Shown here: one piece after another, positions 1 to 7,573 of the stretch
Layout of the letters: the number at the start of each line of letters is the position of its first letter
Position numbering within the stretch: the first letter of the stretch is position 1
Assembly: GCA_003455235.1 (NCBI GenBank)
Contig: DMRT01000258.1
Location: forward strand, 1-9,144
Reading direction: 5' to 3'
Length of the DNA: 9,144 nucleotides
Source: Chitinophagaceae bacterium
Lineage (GTDB): Bacteria > Bacteroidota > Bacteroidia > Chitinophagales > Chitinophagaceae
The notes under the pieces: generated by a model
Database searches by the model: none
Told to the model about the DNA's origin: nothing
Seen by the model: only the letters and a program-made list of their open reading frames with translations
Program-made: the position numbers and the translations under genes

Positions 1-444
1 CAAATGCAGGCTCTCCGGCGTGATAATAAGTACTTCCGGCATATTGCGCTTCTGCCGTTCCCGTTCCTTTACTTCTGTATCACCGTTGCGGATTCCCACC
101 TGCCAACTCATTCCTAATTCTGTGATCGCTTCCTGCATCGCCCGGGCAATGTCTTTCGCCAGTGCACGCAGGGGTGTGATCCACAAAAGCTGTAACCCGT
201 TATTCTTTTTATTTTGAAAATCTGTTAGATGCCGGTTGATGAACTGTATTAATGAACCAAGAAAAACCGAATAGGTTTTTCCGCAACCGGTGGGGGCATT
301 CACCAGTCCGCTCTCCTGATCATGGATGTGCTGCCATGCCTGCTCCTGGAATGCAAAAGGTTTCCGCTGGTTTTGGGCCAGCCAGCCGGAAATGATCTTA
401 TACCCGGGAGTTTGAATGAGGTGCATGGACTGCAAATCTATCAT
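1..444 (-). CDS. Ligase-associated DNA damage response DEXH-box helicase (Lhr-like), N-terminal part
   Basis: This is an ATP-dependent superfamily 2 helicase of the Lhr-like class that in many bacteria is encoded with a DNA ligase, an exonuclease and a phosphoesterase and is thought to act in DNA repair. Only the first 148 codons lie in the window; the rest continues past base 1. Seen: a Q-motif-like stretch (PFAFQEQAW, residues 29-37), a Walker A motif (APTGCGKT, 50-57), the motif Ia block LLWITPLRALAKDI (86-99), and ITPESLHL at the window edge, which matches the motif Ib region. The DEXH box itself is not reached. The ATG at 442-444 is chosen because an in-frame stop lies only three codons upstream; a second Met (residue 7, ATG at 424-426) is possible. 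No Shine-Dalgarno site and no clear promoter is visible. The gene is divergent from ffh, with 74 bases between the two starts. Family assignment is from recalled motifs, and the partner genes cannot be seen here. Confidence 0.88.
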   Translation of the reverse strand, partial: MIDLQSMHLIQTPGYKIISGWLAQNQRKPFAFQEQAWQHIHDQESGLVNAPTGCGKTYSVFLGSLIQFINRHLTDFQNKKNNGLQLLWITPLRALAKDIARAMQEAITELGMSWQVGIRNGDTEVKERERQKRNMPEVLIITPESLHL

Positions 445-463
445 TTTGAAGGGCTATTTCCGT

Positions 464-494
464 ATTGCCGGCAGGCTCTATTTGCTTATTTTTG
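464..494 (+). promoter_or_regulatory. Bacteroidota-type promoter for ffh
   Basis: A -33 element aTTG (464-467) is followed by a 19-base spacer and a perfect -7 element TATTTTTG (487-494; consensus TAnnTTTG). The ATG of ffh is 24 bases downstream, so the predicted leader is short. The element lies in the divergent intergenic region, and no comparable pair is seen on the minus strand for the helicase. Confidence 0.7.
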
Positions 495-518
495 CAGCCT
501 CGAAAAATCAAGTGAAAT

Positions 519-1844
519 ATGTTTAATTCGTTAAGTGAAAAATTAGAAGCGGCGTTTAAGAATATTAAAGGCCAGGCCAGGATCAACGAGCTCAATATTG
601 CCAATACCGTTAAAGACATCCGCCGTGCCCTGGTGGATGCCGACGTGAACTATAAAATTGCCAAGGAATTCACCGATAAGATCAAGGAAAAAGCCCTCGG
701 CGAAAAAGTGCTGAATGCGGTTAGTCCGGGCCAGCAAATGGTGAAGATTGTACAGGACGAGCTGACCGAACTGATGGGCGGCACTGAAAGTGAGTTCAAC
801 GTAAATGGCAACCCGGCCATCATTTTAGTGGCGGGCCTGCAGGGTAGCGGTAAAACCACCTTCAGCGGCAAGCTGGCCAATTACCTCAAAACAAAGAAAG
901 GCAAATCTCCCCTGCTGGTAGCTGCCGATATCTATCGTCCTGCAGCGATCGACCAGCTCGAAGTGCTGGGCGGACAAATCGACGTGGCGGTGTACAGCGA
1001 ACGGGAAAATAAAGATGCTGTTTCTATTGCACAGAATGCGATCAAAGAAGCAAGATCGAAAAATAAAAATGTGATCATCATCGATACCGCCGGCCGCCTG
1101 GCCGTGGATGAAGTGATGATGACCGAAGTGGCCAATATCAAAGCGGCCATCAATCCACAGGAGATATTATTTGTGGTGGACAGCATGACCGGCCAGGACG
1201 CCGTGAATACAGCCGCGGCCTTTAATGAACGCCTTGATTTCAGCGGCGTGGTATTGACCAAACTGGATGGTGATACAAGAGGTGGTGCGGCGCTTTCCAT
1301 CAAGTACACGGTCAACAAACCCATCAAGTTTGCCAGCAGTGGTGAAAAAATGGATACCCTGGATGTATTCTACCCCGAACGGATGGCACAGCGTATCCTC
1401 GGCATGGGTGATATTGTGAGCCTGGTGGAGAAGGCACAGGAGCAATTTGATGAGGCCGAAGCCAGGAAACTGGAAAAGAAGATCCGGAAGAACCAGTTTG
1501 ACTTTGAAGATTTTAAAACCCAGCTCCAGCAGATCAAAAAAATGGGCAACCTGAAAGACCTGATGGGCATGATACCCGGTGTGGGCAAACAGATTAAAGA
1601 CCTCGACGTGAACGACGATTCATTCAAAGGCATCGAAGCCATGATCAACTCCATGACCCTGCAGGAACGCCGCAATCCCGACATCATCAACCCCGGCCGC
1701 AAAGCACGCATTGCCAAAGGTGCCGGCAAAGACATTGCCGAACTCAATGCCTTCCTCAAGCAATTCGAACAGATGAAGGGCATGATGAAGATGATGAACA
1801 AAATGCCGATGGGCCGCATGCCCGGCATGATGGGGAAACGGTAA
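519..1844 (+). CDS. ffh: Signal recognition particle protein Ffh (SRP54 family GTPase)
   Basis: Ffh binds the 4.5S/SRP RNA and signal peptides emerging from the ribosome, and docks with FtsY at the inner membrane to deliver nascent membrane proteins. At 441 residues it has the normal length. Seen in order: the N-terminal helical bundle (1 to about 95), G1 GLQGSGKTT (106-114), DIYRPAA (137-143), G3 DTAGR (189-193), G4 TKLDGDTRGG (247-256), the closing motif around ASSGEK (272-277), and the M domain from about residue 295. The M domain holds the RNA-binding helix-turn-helix (SMTLQERRNP, 378-387, then GRKARIAKGAG, 393-403) and ends in a methionine-rich tail (MKGMMKMMNKMPMGRMPGMM) that forms the flexible signal-peptide groove. 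The start at 519 yields the usual MFxSLSEKLE opening. All key GTPase residues look intact and nothing is odd. It appears to be transcribed alone. Confidence 0.98.
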   Translation: MFNSLSEKLEAAFKNIKGQARINELNIANTVKDIRRALVDADVNYKIAKEFTDKIKEKALGEKVLNAVSPGQQMVKIVQDELTELMGGTESEFNVNGNPAIILVAGLQGSGKTTFSGKLANYLKTKKGKSPLLVAADIYRPAAIDQLEVLGGQIDVAVYSERENKDAVSIAQNAIKEARSKNKNVIIIDTAGRLAVDEVMMTEVANIKAAINPQEILFVVDSMTGQDAVNTAAAFNERLDFSGVVLTKLDGDTRGGAALSIKYTVNKPIKFASSGEKMDTLDVFYPERMAQRILGMGDIVSLVEKAQEQFDEAEARKLEKKIRKNQFDFEDFKTQLQQIKKMGNLKDLMGMIPGVGKQIKDLDVNDDSFKGIEAMINSMTLQERRNPDIINPGRKARIAKGAGKDIAELNAFLKQFEQMKGMMKMMNKMPMGRMPGMMGKR

Positions 1845-1877
1845 GATACCGTCAGTATGTTTCCGTATCGAGGCATT

Positions 1878-1891
1878 ACCCGGCAACGGGT
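1878..1891 (+). terminator. Weak hairpin downstream of ffh, possible terminator
   Basis: ACCCG and CGGGT can pair over a GCAA tetraloop (GNRA type), followed by a pyrimidine-rich run (TTCCTTCTT) rather than a true U tract. A second small hairpin (ACGGTA/TACCGT, 1838-1852) overlaps the ffh stop codon. Together they could end ffh transcription, but neither is a canonical intrinsic terminator. The rest of the gap 1845-2096 holds no credible gene. Confidence 0.3.
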
Positions 1892-1921
1892 TCCTTCTTG
1901 ATGGGTAGTTTTCCACGTCCC

Positions 1922-1952
1922 TTTGTCTTCCTGAATTATAAGCTTACTTTAG
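1922..1952 (+). promoter_or_regulatory. Probable Bacteroidota-type promoter for the CHAT-hydrolase gene
   Basis: TTTG (1922-1925), a 19-base spacer and TACTTTAG (1945-1952, seven of eight matches to TAnnTTTG) have the spacing expected for the primary sigma factor of this phylum. Transcription from here would leave an untranslated leader of roughly 135-140 bases before the preferred ATG at 2097, which is longer than the leaders predicted for ffh and rpsP. No Rho-independent attenuator or known riboswitch is recognised in the leader. Confidence 0.5.
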
Positions 1953-2096
1953 GGTTAGGTAATAGCCAGCCTTCCCCAGGGATTCCTGCTACGACTGCTG
2001 TTCATTCATCAGAAATCTCACTCTCATTTTTCCAACACAGCCCTGCGCTGTAATTGATGTACCGGTTGCCGGGTGCAGCCATCAAACAATATTTTT

Positions 2097-5000
2097 ATGG
2101 GCAAAGTAATCATCCGTGGTTTTAAAAGAGAACAGCTGAGCGACCAGGAAAAAGAACTGGCCAAACAAAGCAAGCTTGAGCTGAAAGGTTCTTACCAGTT
2201 CAGTTCGGCAAGAAGCATTTCACAGCAACATGAGCTGAAGTTTGAAAAAGACGACATGCTCGAGTTTGTGTTCGAAGATGAAACCACCTGGACGGGCGAC
2301 CCCGGTATCCTGTACGATCTTTTTCCGGCTTCTTCCAAACAGAAGCGGGCGGCCAACGAAACCTTTGAAGTGCCGATGTACCTGCATACTGATGACGCCA
2401 GCCGGGGATTGCTGGGCGACGTGGCCCTGAAAGTGCTGAACGTGTTCTCCAAAAAGGCAGTCACTTCCAAAGTAAAAGACATAGCTGCCAACCTGGAAAA
2501 GAAAGTGCTGAACAACCTGGTGGGCCTGTACCAGGTGCATCCCGATTTCAGCCTGAGCAAAGCCAATGTAAAAGCATCCGACAAACCCTATCTTCTGTTC
2601 ATACACGGAACCAATTCATCCACCGCCGGATCCTTTGCAGAGATACAGGGATCTGAACTCTGGCGTTATATGCAGAGCACTTATGGAGTTAATATCCTGG
2701 GACTTCAGCATGAAAGCATGACCAAGAGCCCGATTCAGAACGTGATTGACCTGCTGAACGAATTGCCTTCGAAGTGTACCCTTCACATCATTACACATTC
2801 CCGTGGCGGATTGGTGGGCGATGTGCTGGCCCGTTTCTGCAACGACAACCCCGGCTTTACCAAACTGGAAATGGACTACCTGGCAAAAACGCAGCGAACA
2901 GATGATATGGCCGGTATTGCAAAACTGCAGAAGATCGTTTCATCCAAAAAGATCATCATCGAAAAATTCATCCGGGTAGCCTGCCCGGCCTATGGTACCA
3001 CCATACTGTCAACGCGGCTTGATCATTTCCTCAACATCAGCATGAACCTGCTGGGCCTTTCGCTGGGGCCTGCCGGGAAATTAATAGCCGCCGAATTCAG
3101 GGACCTGCTGGCAGCTGCCGTAAACGTGAAAAATGACCCGGGCGAATTGCCGGGACTGGAAGCAATGAATCCTGATTCGGCATTCCTGAAAGTACTCAAT
3201 AACCCCGGCACCAGCATCAATGGTTCGCTGGCCGTGATCTCGGGCAACTGCGGCATGAAGCTGAACCTGAAAGCACTGCTCGTGATTGCCAGTAAATTAT
3301 TTTACCTGCGTGATAACGACCTGGTGGTGGATACAAAGTCGATGTACTGCGGAAGCAGGCGCAACATCCCCATCCAGTATTTTTTTGATGAAGGTGCCGA
3401 AGTGGATCATGTACATTATTTCAAGAATAAAAAAACACAGGATGCATTACTCTATGCCATCCGGGCCACCACGGCTTCCATACCCAACTTCAGCAGTTAT
3501 GAGCAATCGGTGGAAGCAACACTCAACCGCAATGCCCTGCTGAAACTGGATGGAGGTGAAGTGTTCAGCGATAAAGTAGATGGCAGGAAAGCCATTGTGA
3601 TCCTGTTGCCGGGCATCATGGGATCCAACCTGGAAAAAGACGGAAATAAAATATGGATCAACTATTTCCGCTTCCTCGCCGGCGAACTGTCCAGGCTGGA
3701 TATAGCCAAACAGAATATTAAAGCCACTTCCCTGATTAAAACCTCGTATAAAAAACTGGTGGATCATTTACGGGAAAAAGAAAAATACGATGTGGTTACA
3801 TTTCCATTCGACTGGCGCCTGCCGCTTGCCGATGCAGCGGCACAGCTTAATGCCGCGGTGGAAAATTACCTGAAACTGAAAGTGCCCATCAAAATCGTCG
3901 GTCATTCCATGGGGGGCGTGGTTACCCGTGATTTCATCCTGAATCACCCGGCTACCTGGAAAAAACTGAATGCGTCTAAAGACTTTAAATTGTTATTCCT
4001 GGGGGCGCCGCTCGGGGGTTCATTCCGCATACCCTATGTGCTGGCGGGAAGAGATTCCATCATCAACCAGCTCAGTAAGATCGACCTGGTGCATACCAAG
4101 AAGGAACTGCTGGATATGTTCCGGAAATATCCCGGGTTGCTGGGCCTGCTGCCCATTGCCAAAGACCCCTGGGATATGGCCGATGAAAATACCTGGATCA
4201 GCATGCGGAATGCTTCTGCATCCGACTGGAGCATTCCCGATAAAAAAGACCTGCAGTTCTTCGGCGCCTACCGCGATAAAGTACTGCAGCAGATGAGCCA
4301 GGTAGATATGAACAACGTGGTGTACATCGCCGGTAAAGACGATGCAACTATTTGTGGTTTTGAGATCAATAATAACCTGCCCGGCGAAAAAATTGTTTTC
4401 AAAAGTACTTCCGAAGGCGACCAGTCGGTTACCTGGGATACCGGCATTCCGCCGCAGGTGAACCAGGAAACGGGACTGTATTTTGTAAACGTATCACACG
4501 GCGCACTGGCGAATGAACCGGATATTTTCAACGGCATTTCAGAAATACTTAAAAACGGAAAAACAGAATTGCTGAACCGCAACCGGCCCGTGTCAAGGGG
4601 CGCCGCCATTGTTGATGCCGTGGAAGAAGAAACATACGATGCCGGTGAAGCCGGACTTGAAAATGTACTACTGGGAATACGCCCCAAAAAGACAAGCAGT
4701 GAGCGGGGAAGCATCCCGATAAAAATTACAGTAAGCAATGGGGATCTTTTTTACCGCAAGTATCCCATCCTGGTGGGGCATTTCATTAACGACGGCATCA
4801 CCAGTGCAGAAAAAGTGATCGACAACTACACCGGTAACCAGCTCAGCCAGCGTCACCGGCTCAACATGTATCCCGGTAAAACCGGCACCAACGAAGTGTT
4901 CCTGAATTTCAAAGAAGAATTCAGCGGGGCGGTGGTGATTGGCCTGGGTGAACCGGGAAGATTGAGTGCCTTTCAACTTACCGAAACAGTGGAAATGGGT

Positions 5001-7403
5001 GCTGTGCGTTACATGCTTGAATTAAACAAGATCCGGAAAACCGCTTCGGCCGGTTACCTCCCCGCTGAAACAGGCATTTCGGTATTGCTGATCGGTGGTG
5101 GATATGGCGGCCTGTCCATCGAAAGTTCGGTTCGTGCCATCATTCACGGTGTGCACAATGCCAACGCCAAAATTGAAAGCATGGATCATGATTCCATTCA
5201 AACGATCGGGCATATTGAGATTGTGGAATTGTACGACGACCGCTGCCTGCAATGCCTGTATGCACTCACCCTGATGGAAACAGAAGAAGACAATTCGTTC
5301 CGTATCCGGCTGCCGGAAAAAAAGTTCAGGGAACTGCCCGGCGCCCGTACCCGGATACCGGTGGAAGAGGAGAGCGACTGGTGGAGCCGCATATCGGTTG
5401 CGATGAAAGAGAAAGAAGAAGACGATGATGATACCGTGCTTCGCTTTTCCATTGGTACCGGCAGGGCGCGGGAAGAGCAGCGTGATCTGCCCACCTCGCC
5501 GGATATCATCAACAACATGGTGGAGGAAATGTCGATTGACAATAAATGGGATGCCGGTATCGCAAAATCAGTATTTGAACTGCTCATCCCCAACGATTTC
5601 AAAGACGAGATCAAGAAACAGGCAAATACCCTTTGGGTGGTGGATACGGCCTCCGCATCCTATCCCTGGGAATTGCTGCAGGACAGTGTGAACAATGCCC
5701 GTCCCATCTGCTGCAATGCCGGTATGATACGGCAACTGCAAACGGGTGACTACAATGTAAAACCAAATGATGTAGCTGATAAACGGGCGCTGGTGATCGG
5801 CGACCCCGACCTGAACAACTACCCGCTTGCAAAACAACTGCCCGGTGCATTCCGGGAAGCCAGGATGGTGGCATCGCTGCTGGATGAATATGGATACGAT
5901 ATGCCGAATAACTGTTTCAACAAATCCTCTTCTCAGATCATCAAAGCGCTGTTCCGGGACGATTACAAAATTATTCACCTGGCGGGGCATGGCGTATTTA
6001 ATAAACGGAATCCCAAAGCCTCGGGTATGCTCATCGGCAATGGCATATTTCTGAGCCCGAAAGAGATCAGCCAGATGAGCAAGGTTCCCGAGCTGGTATT
6101 TGTAAACTGCTGTTTCCTGGGCGGGGTGGATGCCGAAGCCGAAGAACTGACAAAGAACCGGTATAAGCTGGCGGCCAATATCGGCACGCAGCTGATACGC
6201 ATGGGTGTAAAAGTGGTGATTGCTGCCGGCTGGGCCGTTGATGATACCGCCGCCCTGTATTTCACCGGGGTGTTTTATAAGGAGATGCTGGCAGGCTCAA
6301 ATTTCGGCGACGCCATCCGGGAAGCCCGGTTGCGTACATTCCGCATGTATCCCGATACCAATACCTGGGGTGCTTATCAATGTTACGGCGACCCGTTCTT
6401 TAAACTGCGTGACATAAAAAAAGCAGGAGCCGACAAACCCTACCTGATTGCCAAACAGGCCGAGATTGACCTGGGCAACCTCATCAAAAGGGCCGATACA
6501 AAATGGGCCAATGTTAAGTGGCTGGAAGATGAGATTATCCGCATCGGGAAAAAAGTGGACACCGATGGAATACGCACGGCCGGCATCACCGAAAAAGAAG
6601 CCCTGGCCTATGCCGAATGCAACAACTACGAAGCGGCCATGCATTCCTTTGAAAAATTACTGTGTATGGAGCAGGCAGATTTTTCAGTAAAGACACTGGA
6701 AAAATACTGTAACATCAGGGCCAAGCTTTGTGTGAAGAACTGGCAATTGGGTAAAGACCGTAAGCAACAGGCCGCCATCATGGAAAATGTACTCAGGGAC
6801 CTTCACCTGCTGGTTAAAATAAGTTCTACTGCAGAACGCTATACCCTGCTGGGCAGCGCCTATAAACGACTGGCCATGATTACAACCGAGGCCAGGAAGA
6901 AAACCAGCGTGCTGCAGGAAGCTGCCTGGTACTACCAGCAAGCCTACCGCTCCGCAGTAAGCGTTAATAAAGTATACCTGCTTACCGCCTGGATAGATAT
7001 TGAGAACATCCTGGTGCTGGCCGGCAAACACAAATGGGGATCAACCACTGCAAAAAAATATGCACTCCCCACAGTTCGGTCTTTAAAAGAGCAGATTAAT
7101 TCGTTGATGAAAGACGATCCGGGCGCCAATGAAATGAGCGAATTCTGGCGCCGGGTACGGTATGCCGATGCGTACCGTTGTCTCTGGTTGCTGGAAGGAA
7201 GCAACTCCCGGGAGCATAATGAATCCAGCCTCGTGGAAAACTATGCCCGGGTATGGGATGTGGCCGGGTCGCAAAGCAAAAAAGCGGGGGAACTGGAGCA
7301 CCTGGACTTTCTGAAAGAAACCTATTCCGCCCTTGTTAAAGCCCCCCGGATCACCCGGGTTCTTACTAAAATAAAGAACGACCTGAAGAACTATCTGAAA
7401 TGA
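2097..7403 (+). CDS. Giant multidomain protein: two alpha/beta-hydrolase (lipase-like) domains, CHAT caspase-like protease, TPR-like C-terminus
   Basis: A protein of about 1,768 residues, numbered from the ATG at 2097. That start is preferred over the in-frame GTG at 2073 because it lies behind an A/T-rich stretch and opens with MGKVIIRGF. Seen in order: a beta-rich N-terminus with an acidic/WTGDP motif (about 55-72); hydrolase 1 with oxyanion-type FIHGT (168-172), nucleophile elbow HSRGG (Ser235), candidate acids in DNDLVVD (406-412) and His438/His440; hydrolase 2, LCAT/PGAP1-like, with LLPGIMGS (503-510), FDWR (571-574), GHSMGG (Ser604), EGDQSV (Asp775) and SHGAL (His801); a charged linker (about 826-872); a middle region with GLGEPG (949-954) and GGGYGG (1000-1005); an acidic run (1105-1112); a CHAT domain (about 1175-1437) with PWELL, HLAGHG (His1298), NCCFLGG (Cys1338/Cys1339) and YGDPFF; and a helical TPR-like tail (about 1440-1768). 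No signal peptide or membrane helix is seen, so it is probably cytosolic. CHAT proteins are caspase/separase-like proteases, several of them in bacterial defence or cell-death systems. Substrate, trigger and function are unknown. It stands alone between housekeeping genes. Confidence 0.9.
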   Translation: MGKVIIRGFKREQLSDQEKELAKQSKLELKGSYQFSSARSISQQHELKFEKDDMLEFVFEDETTWTGDPGILYDLFPASSKQKRAANETFEVPMYLHTDDASRGLLGDVALKVLNVFSKKAVTSKVKDIAANLEKKVLNNLVGLYQVHPDFSLSKANVKASDKPYLLFIHGTNSSTAGSFAEIQGSELWRYMQSTYGVNILGLQHESMTKSPIQNVIDLLNELPSKCTLHIITHSRGGLVGDVLARFCNDNPGFTKLEMDYLAKTQRTDDMAGIAKLQKIVSSKKIIIEKFIRVACPAYGTTILSTRLDHFLNISMNLLGLSLGPAGKLIAAEFRDLLAAAVNVKNDPGELPGLEAMNPDSAFLKVLNNPGTSINGSLAVISGNCGMKLNLKALLVIASKLFYLRDNDLVVDTKSMYCGSRRNIPIQYFFDEGAEVDHVHYFKNKKTQDALLYAIRATTASIPNFSSYEQSVEATLNRNALLKLDGGEVFSDKVDGRKAIVILLPGIMGSNLEKDGNKIWINYFRFLAGELSRLDIAKQNIKATSLIKTSYKKLVDHLREKEKYDVVTFPFDWRLPLADAAAQLNAAVENYLKLKVPIKIVGHSMGGVVTRDFILNHPATWKKLNASKDFKLLFLGAPLGGSFRIPYVLAGRDSIINQLSKIDLVHTKKELLDMFRKYPGLLGLLPIAKDPWDMADENTWISMRNASASDWSIPDKKDLQFFGAYRDKVLQQMSQVDMNNVVYIAGKDDATICGFEINNNLPGEKIVFKSTSEGDQSVTWDTGIPPQVNQETGLYFVNVSHGALANEPDIFNGISEILKNGKTELLNRNRPVSRGAAIVDAVEEETYDAGEAGLENVLLGIRPKKTSSERGSIPIKITVSNGDLFYRKYPILVGHFINDGITSAEKVIDNYTGNQLSQRHRLNMYPGKTGTNEVFLNFKEEFSGAVVIGLGEPGRLSAFQLTETVEMGAVRYMLELNKIRKTASAGYLPAETGISVLLIGGGYGGLSIESSVRAIIHGVHNANAKIESMDHDSIQTIGHIEIVELYDDRCLQCLYALTLMETEEDNSFRIRLPEKKFRELPGARTRIPVEEESDWWSRISVAMKEKEEDDDDTVLRFSIGTGRAREEQRDLPTSPDIINNMVEEMSIDNKWDAGIAKSVFELLIPNDFKDEIKKQANTLWVVDTASASYPWELLQDSVNNARPICCNAGMIRQLQTGDYNVKPNDVADKRALVIGDPDLNNYPLAKQLPGAFREARMVASLLDEYGYDMPNNCFNKSSSQIIKALFRDDYKIIHLAGHGVFNKRNPKASGMLIGNGIFLSPKEISQMSKVPELVFVNCCFLGGVDAEAEELTKNRYKLAANIGTQLIRMGVKVVIAAGWAVDDTAALYFTGVFYKEMLAGSNFGDAIREARLRTFRMYPDTNTWGAYQCYGDPFFKLRDIKKAGADKPYLIAKQAEIDLGNLIKRADTKWANVKWLEDEIIRIGKKVDTDGIRTAGITEKEALAYAECNNYEAAMHSFEKLLCMEQADFSVKTLEKYCNIRAKLCVKNWQLGKDRKQQAAIMENVLRDLHLLVKISSTAERYTLLGSAYKRLAMITTEARKKTSVLQEAAWYYQQAYRSAVSVNKVYLLTAWIDIENILVLAGKHKWGSTTAKKYALPTVRSLKEQINSLMKDDPGANEMSEFWRRVRYADAYRCLWLLEGSNSREHNESSLVENYARVWDVAGSQSKKAGELEHLDFLKETYSALVKAPRITRVLTKIKNDLKNYLK

Positions 7404-7488
7404 TGGTTCCGGCCGGGCCGGGCATTTATTTATAGCATCTTATAAACCCGGGTTACCGGCATGGCAGCCGGATTGTGGATTTTAAATA
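7404..7488 (+). other. GC-rich inverted repeats after the CHAT-hydrolase gene
   Basis: Three short palindromic elements lie between the stop codon and the rpsP promoter: CCGGCC-G-GGCCGG (7409-7421), AACCCGGGTT (7445-7454) and CCGGC/GCCGG around a six-base loop (7456-7471). The last is followed after a few bases by ATTTTAAAT. None has a proper U tract directly behind it, so they are at best weak or factor-assisted terminators. No gene is visible in this stretch. Confidence 0.3.
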
Positions 7489-7520
7489 TTTGGCAATTAG
7501 GCCGTTGCTTTTTATCTTCG
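7489..7520 (+). promoter_or_regulatory. Strong Bacteroidota-type promoter for rpsP
   Basis: TTTG (7489-7492), a 20-base spacer and TATCTTCG (7513-7520, seven of eight matches to TAnnTTTG) form one of the best promoter matches in the window. It predicts a leader of roughly 45-50 bases before the rpsP ATG. The leader has a purine-rich AAGGAGA near its 5' end (7533-7539), too far from the ATG (34 bases) to act as a normal ribosome-binding site, followed by an A/T-rich stretch directly before the start. Confidence 0.7.
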
Positions 7521-7573
7521 TTGACCTTTTTTAAGGAGAAACCCTATTTTATAACAACCAAAAATTTCTATTT

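Noticed and set aside
322..534. Plus-strand open frame of about 70 codons before ffh
   Set aside because: It is antisense to the helicase start, overlaps the ffh promoter and start, and its product resembles no known protein.
1370..1876. Minus-strand open frame of about 168 codons opposite the end of ffh
   Set aside because: Its codons mirror the Met/Lys-rich M domain of Ffh, it yields a low-complexity Ile/Met/Ser/Leu product, and there is no promoter or recognisable motif.
1857..1901. Tiny open frame starting at ATG 1857 in the ffh-CHAT gap
   Set aside because: It is only 14 codons long, has no ribosome-binding context, and lies over the hairpin.
2073..2096. GTG at 2073 as the start of the giant gene
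   Set aside because: It adds eight residues with no family resemblance that I can see. The ATG at 2097 has the A/T-rich upstream context usual in this phylum. It remains possible.
3970..4296. Second plus-strand open frame of 108 codons inside the giant gene
   Set aside because: It is a frame shadow of the LCAT-like domain. The main frame carries the conserved motifs and is unbroken throughout.
7404..7573. Possible mobile-element end or attachment site made of GC palindromes before rpsP
   Set aside because: The inverted repeats are short, not repeated on the other side of the giant gene near 1845-2072, and no integrase or transposase is present.
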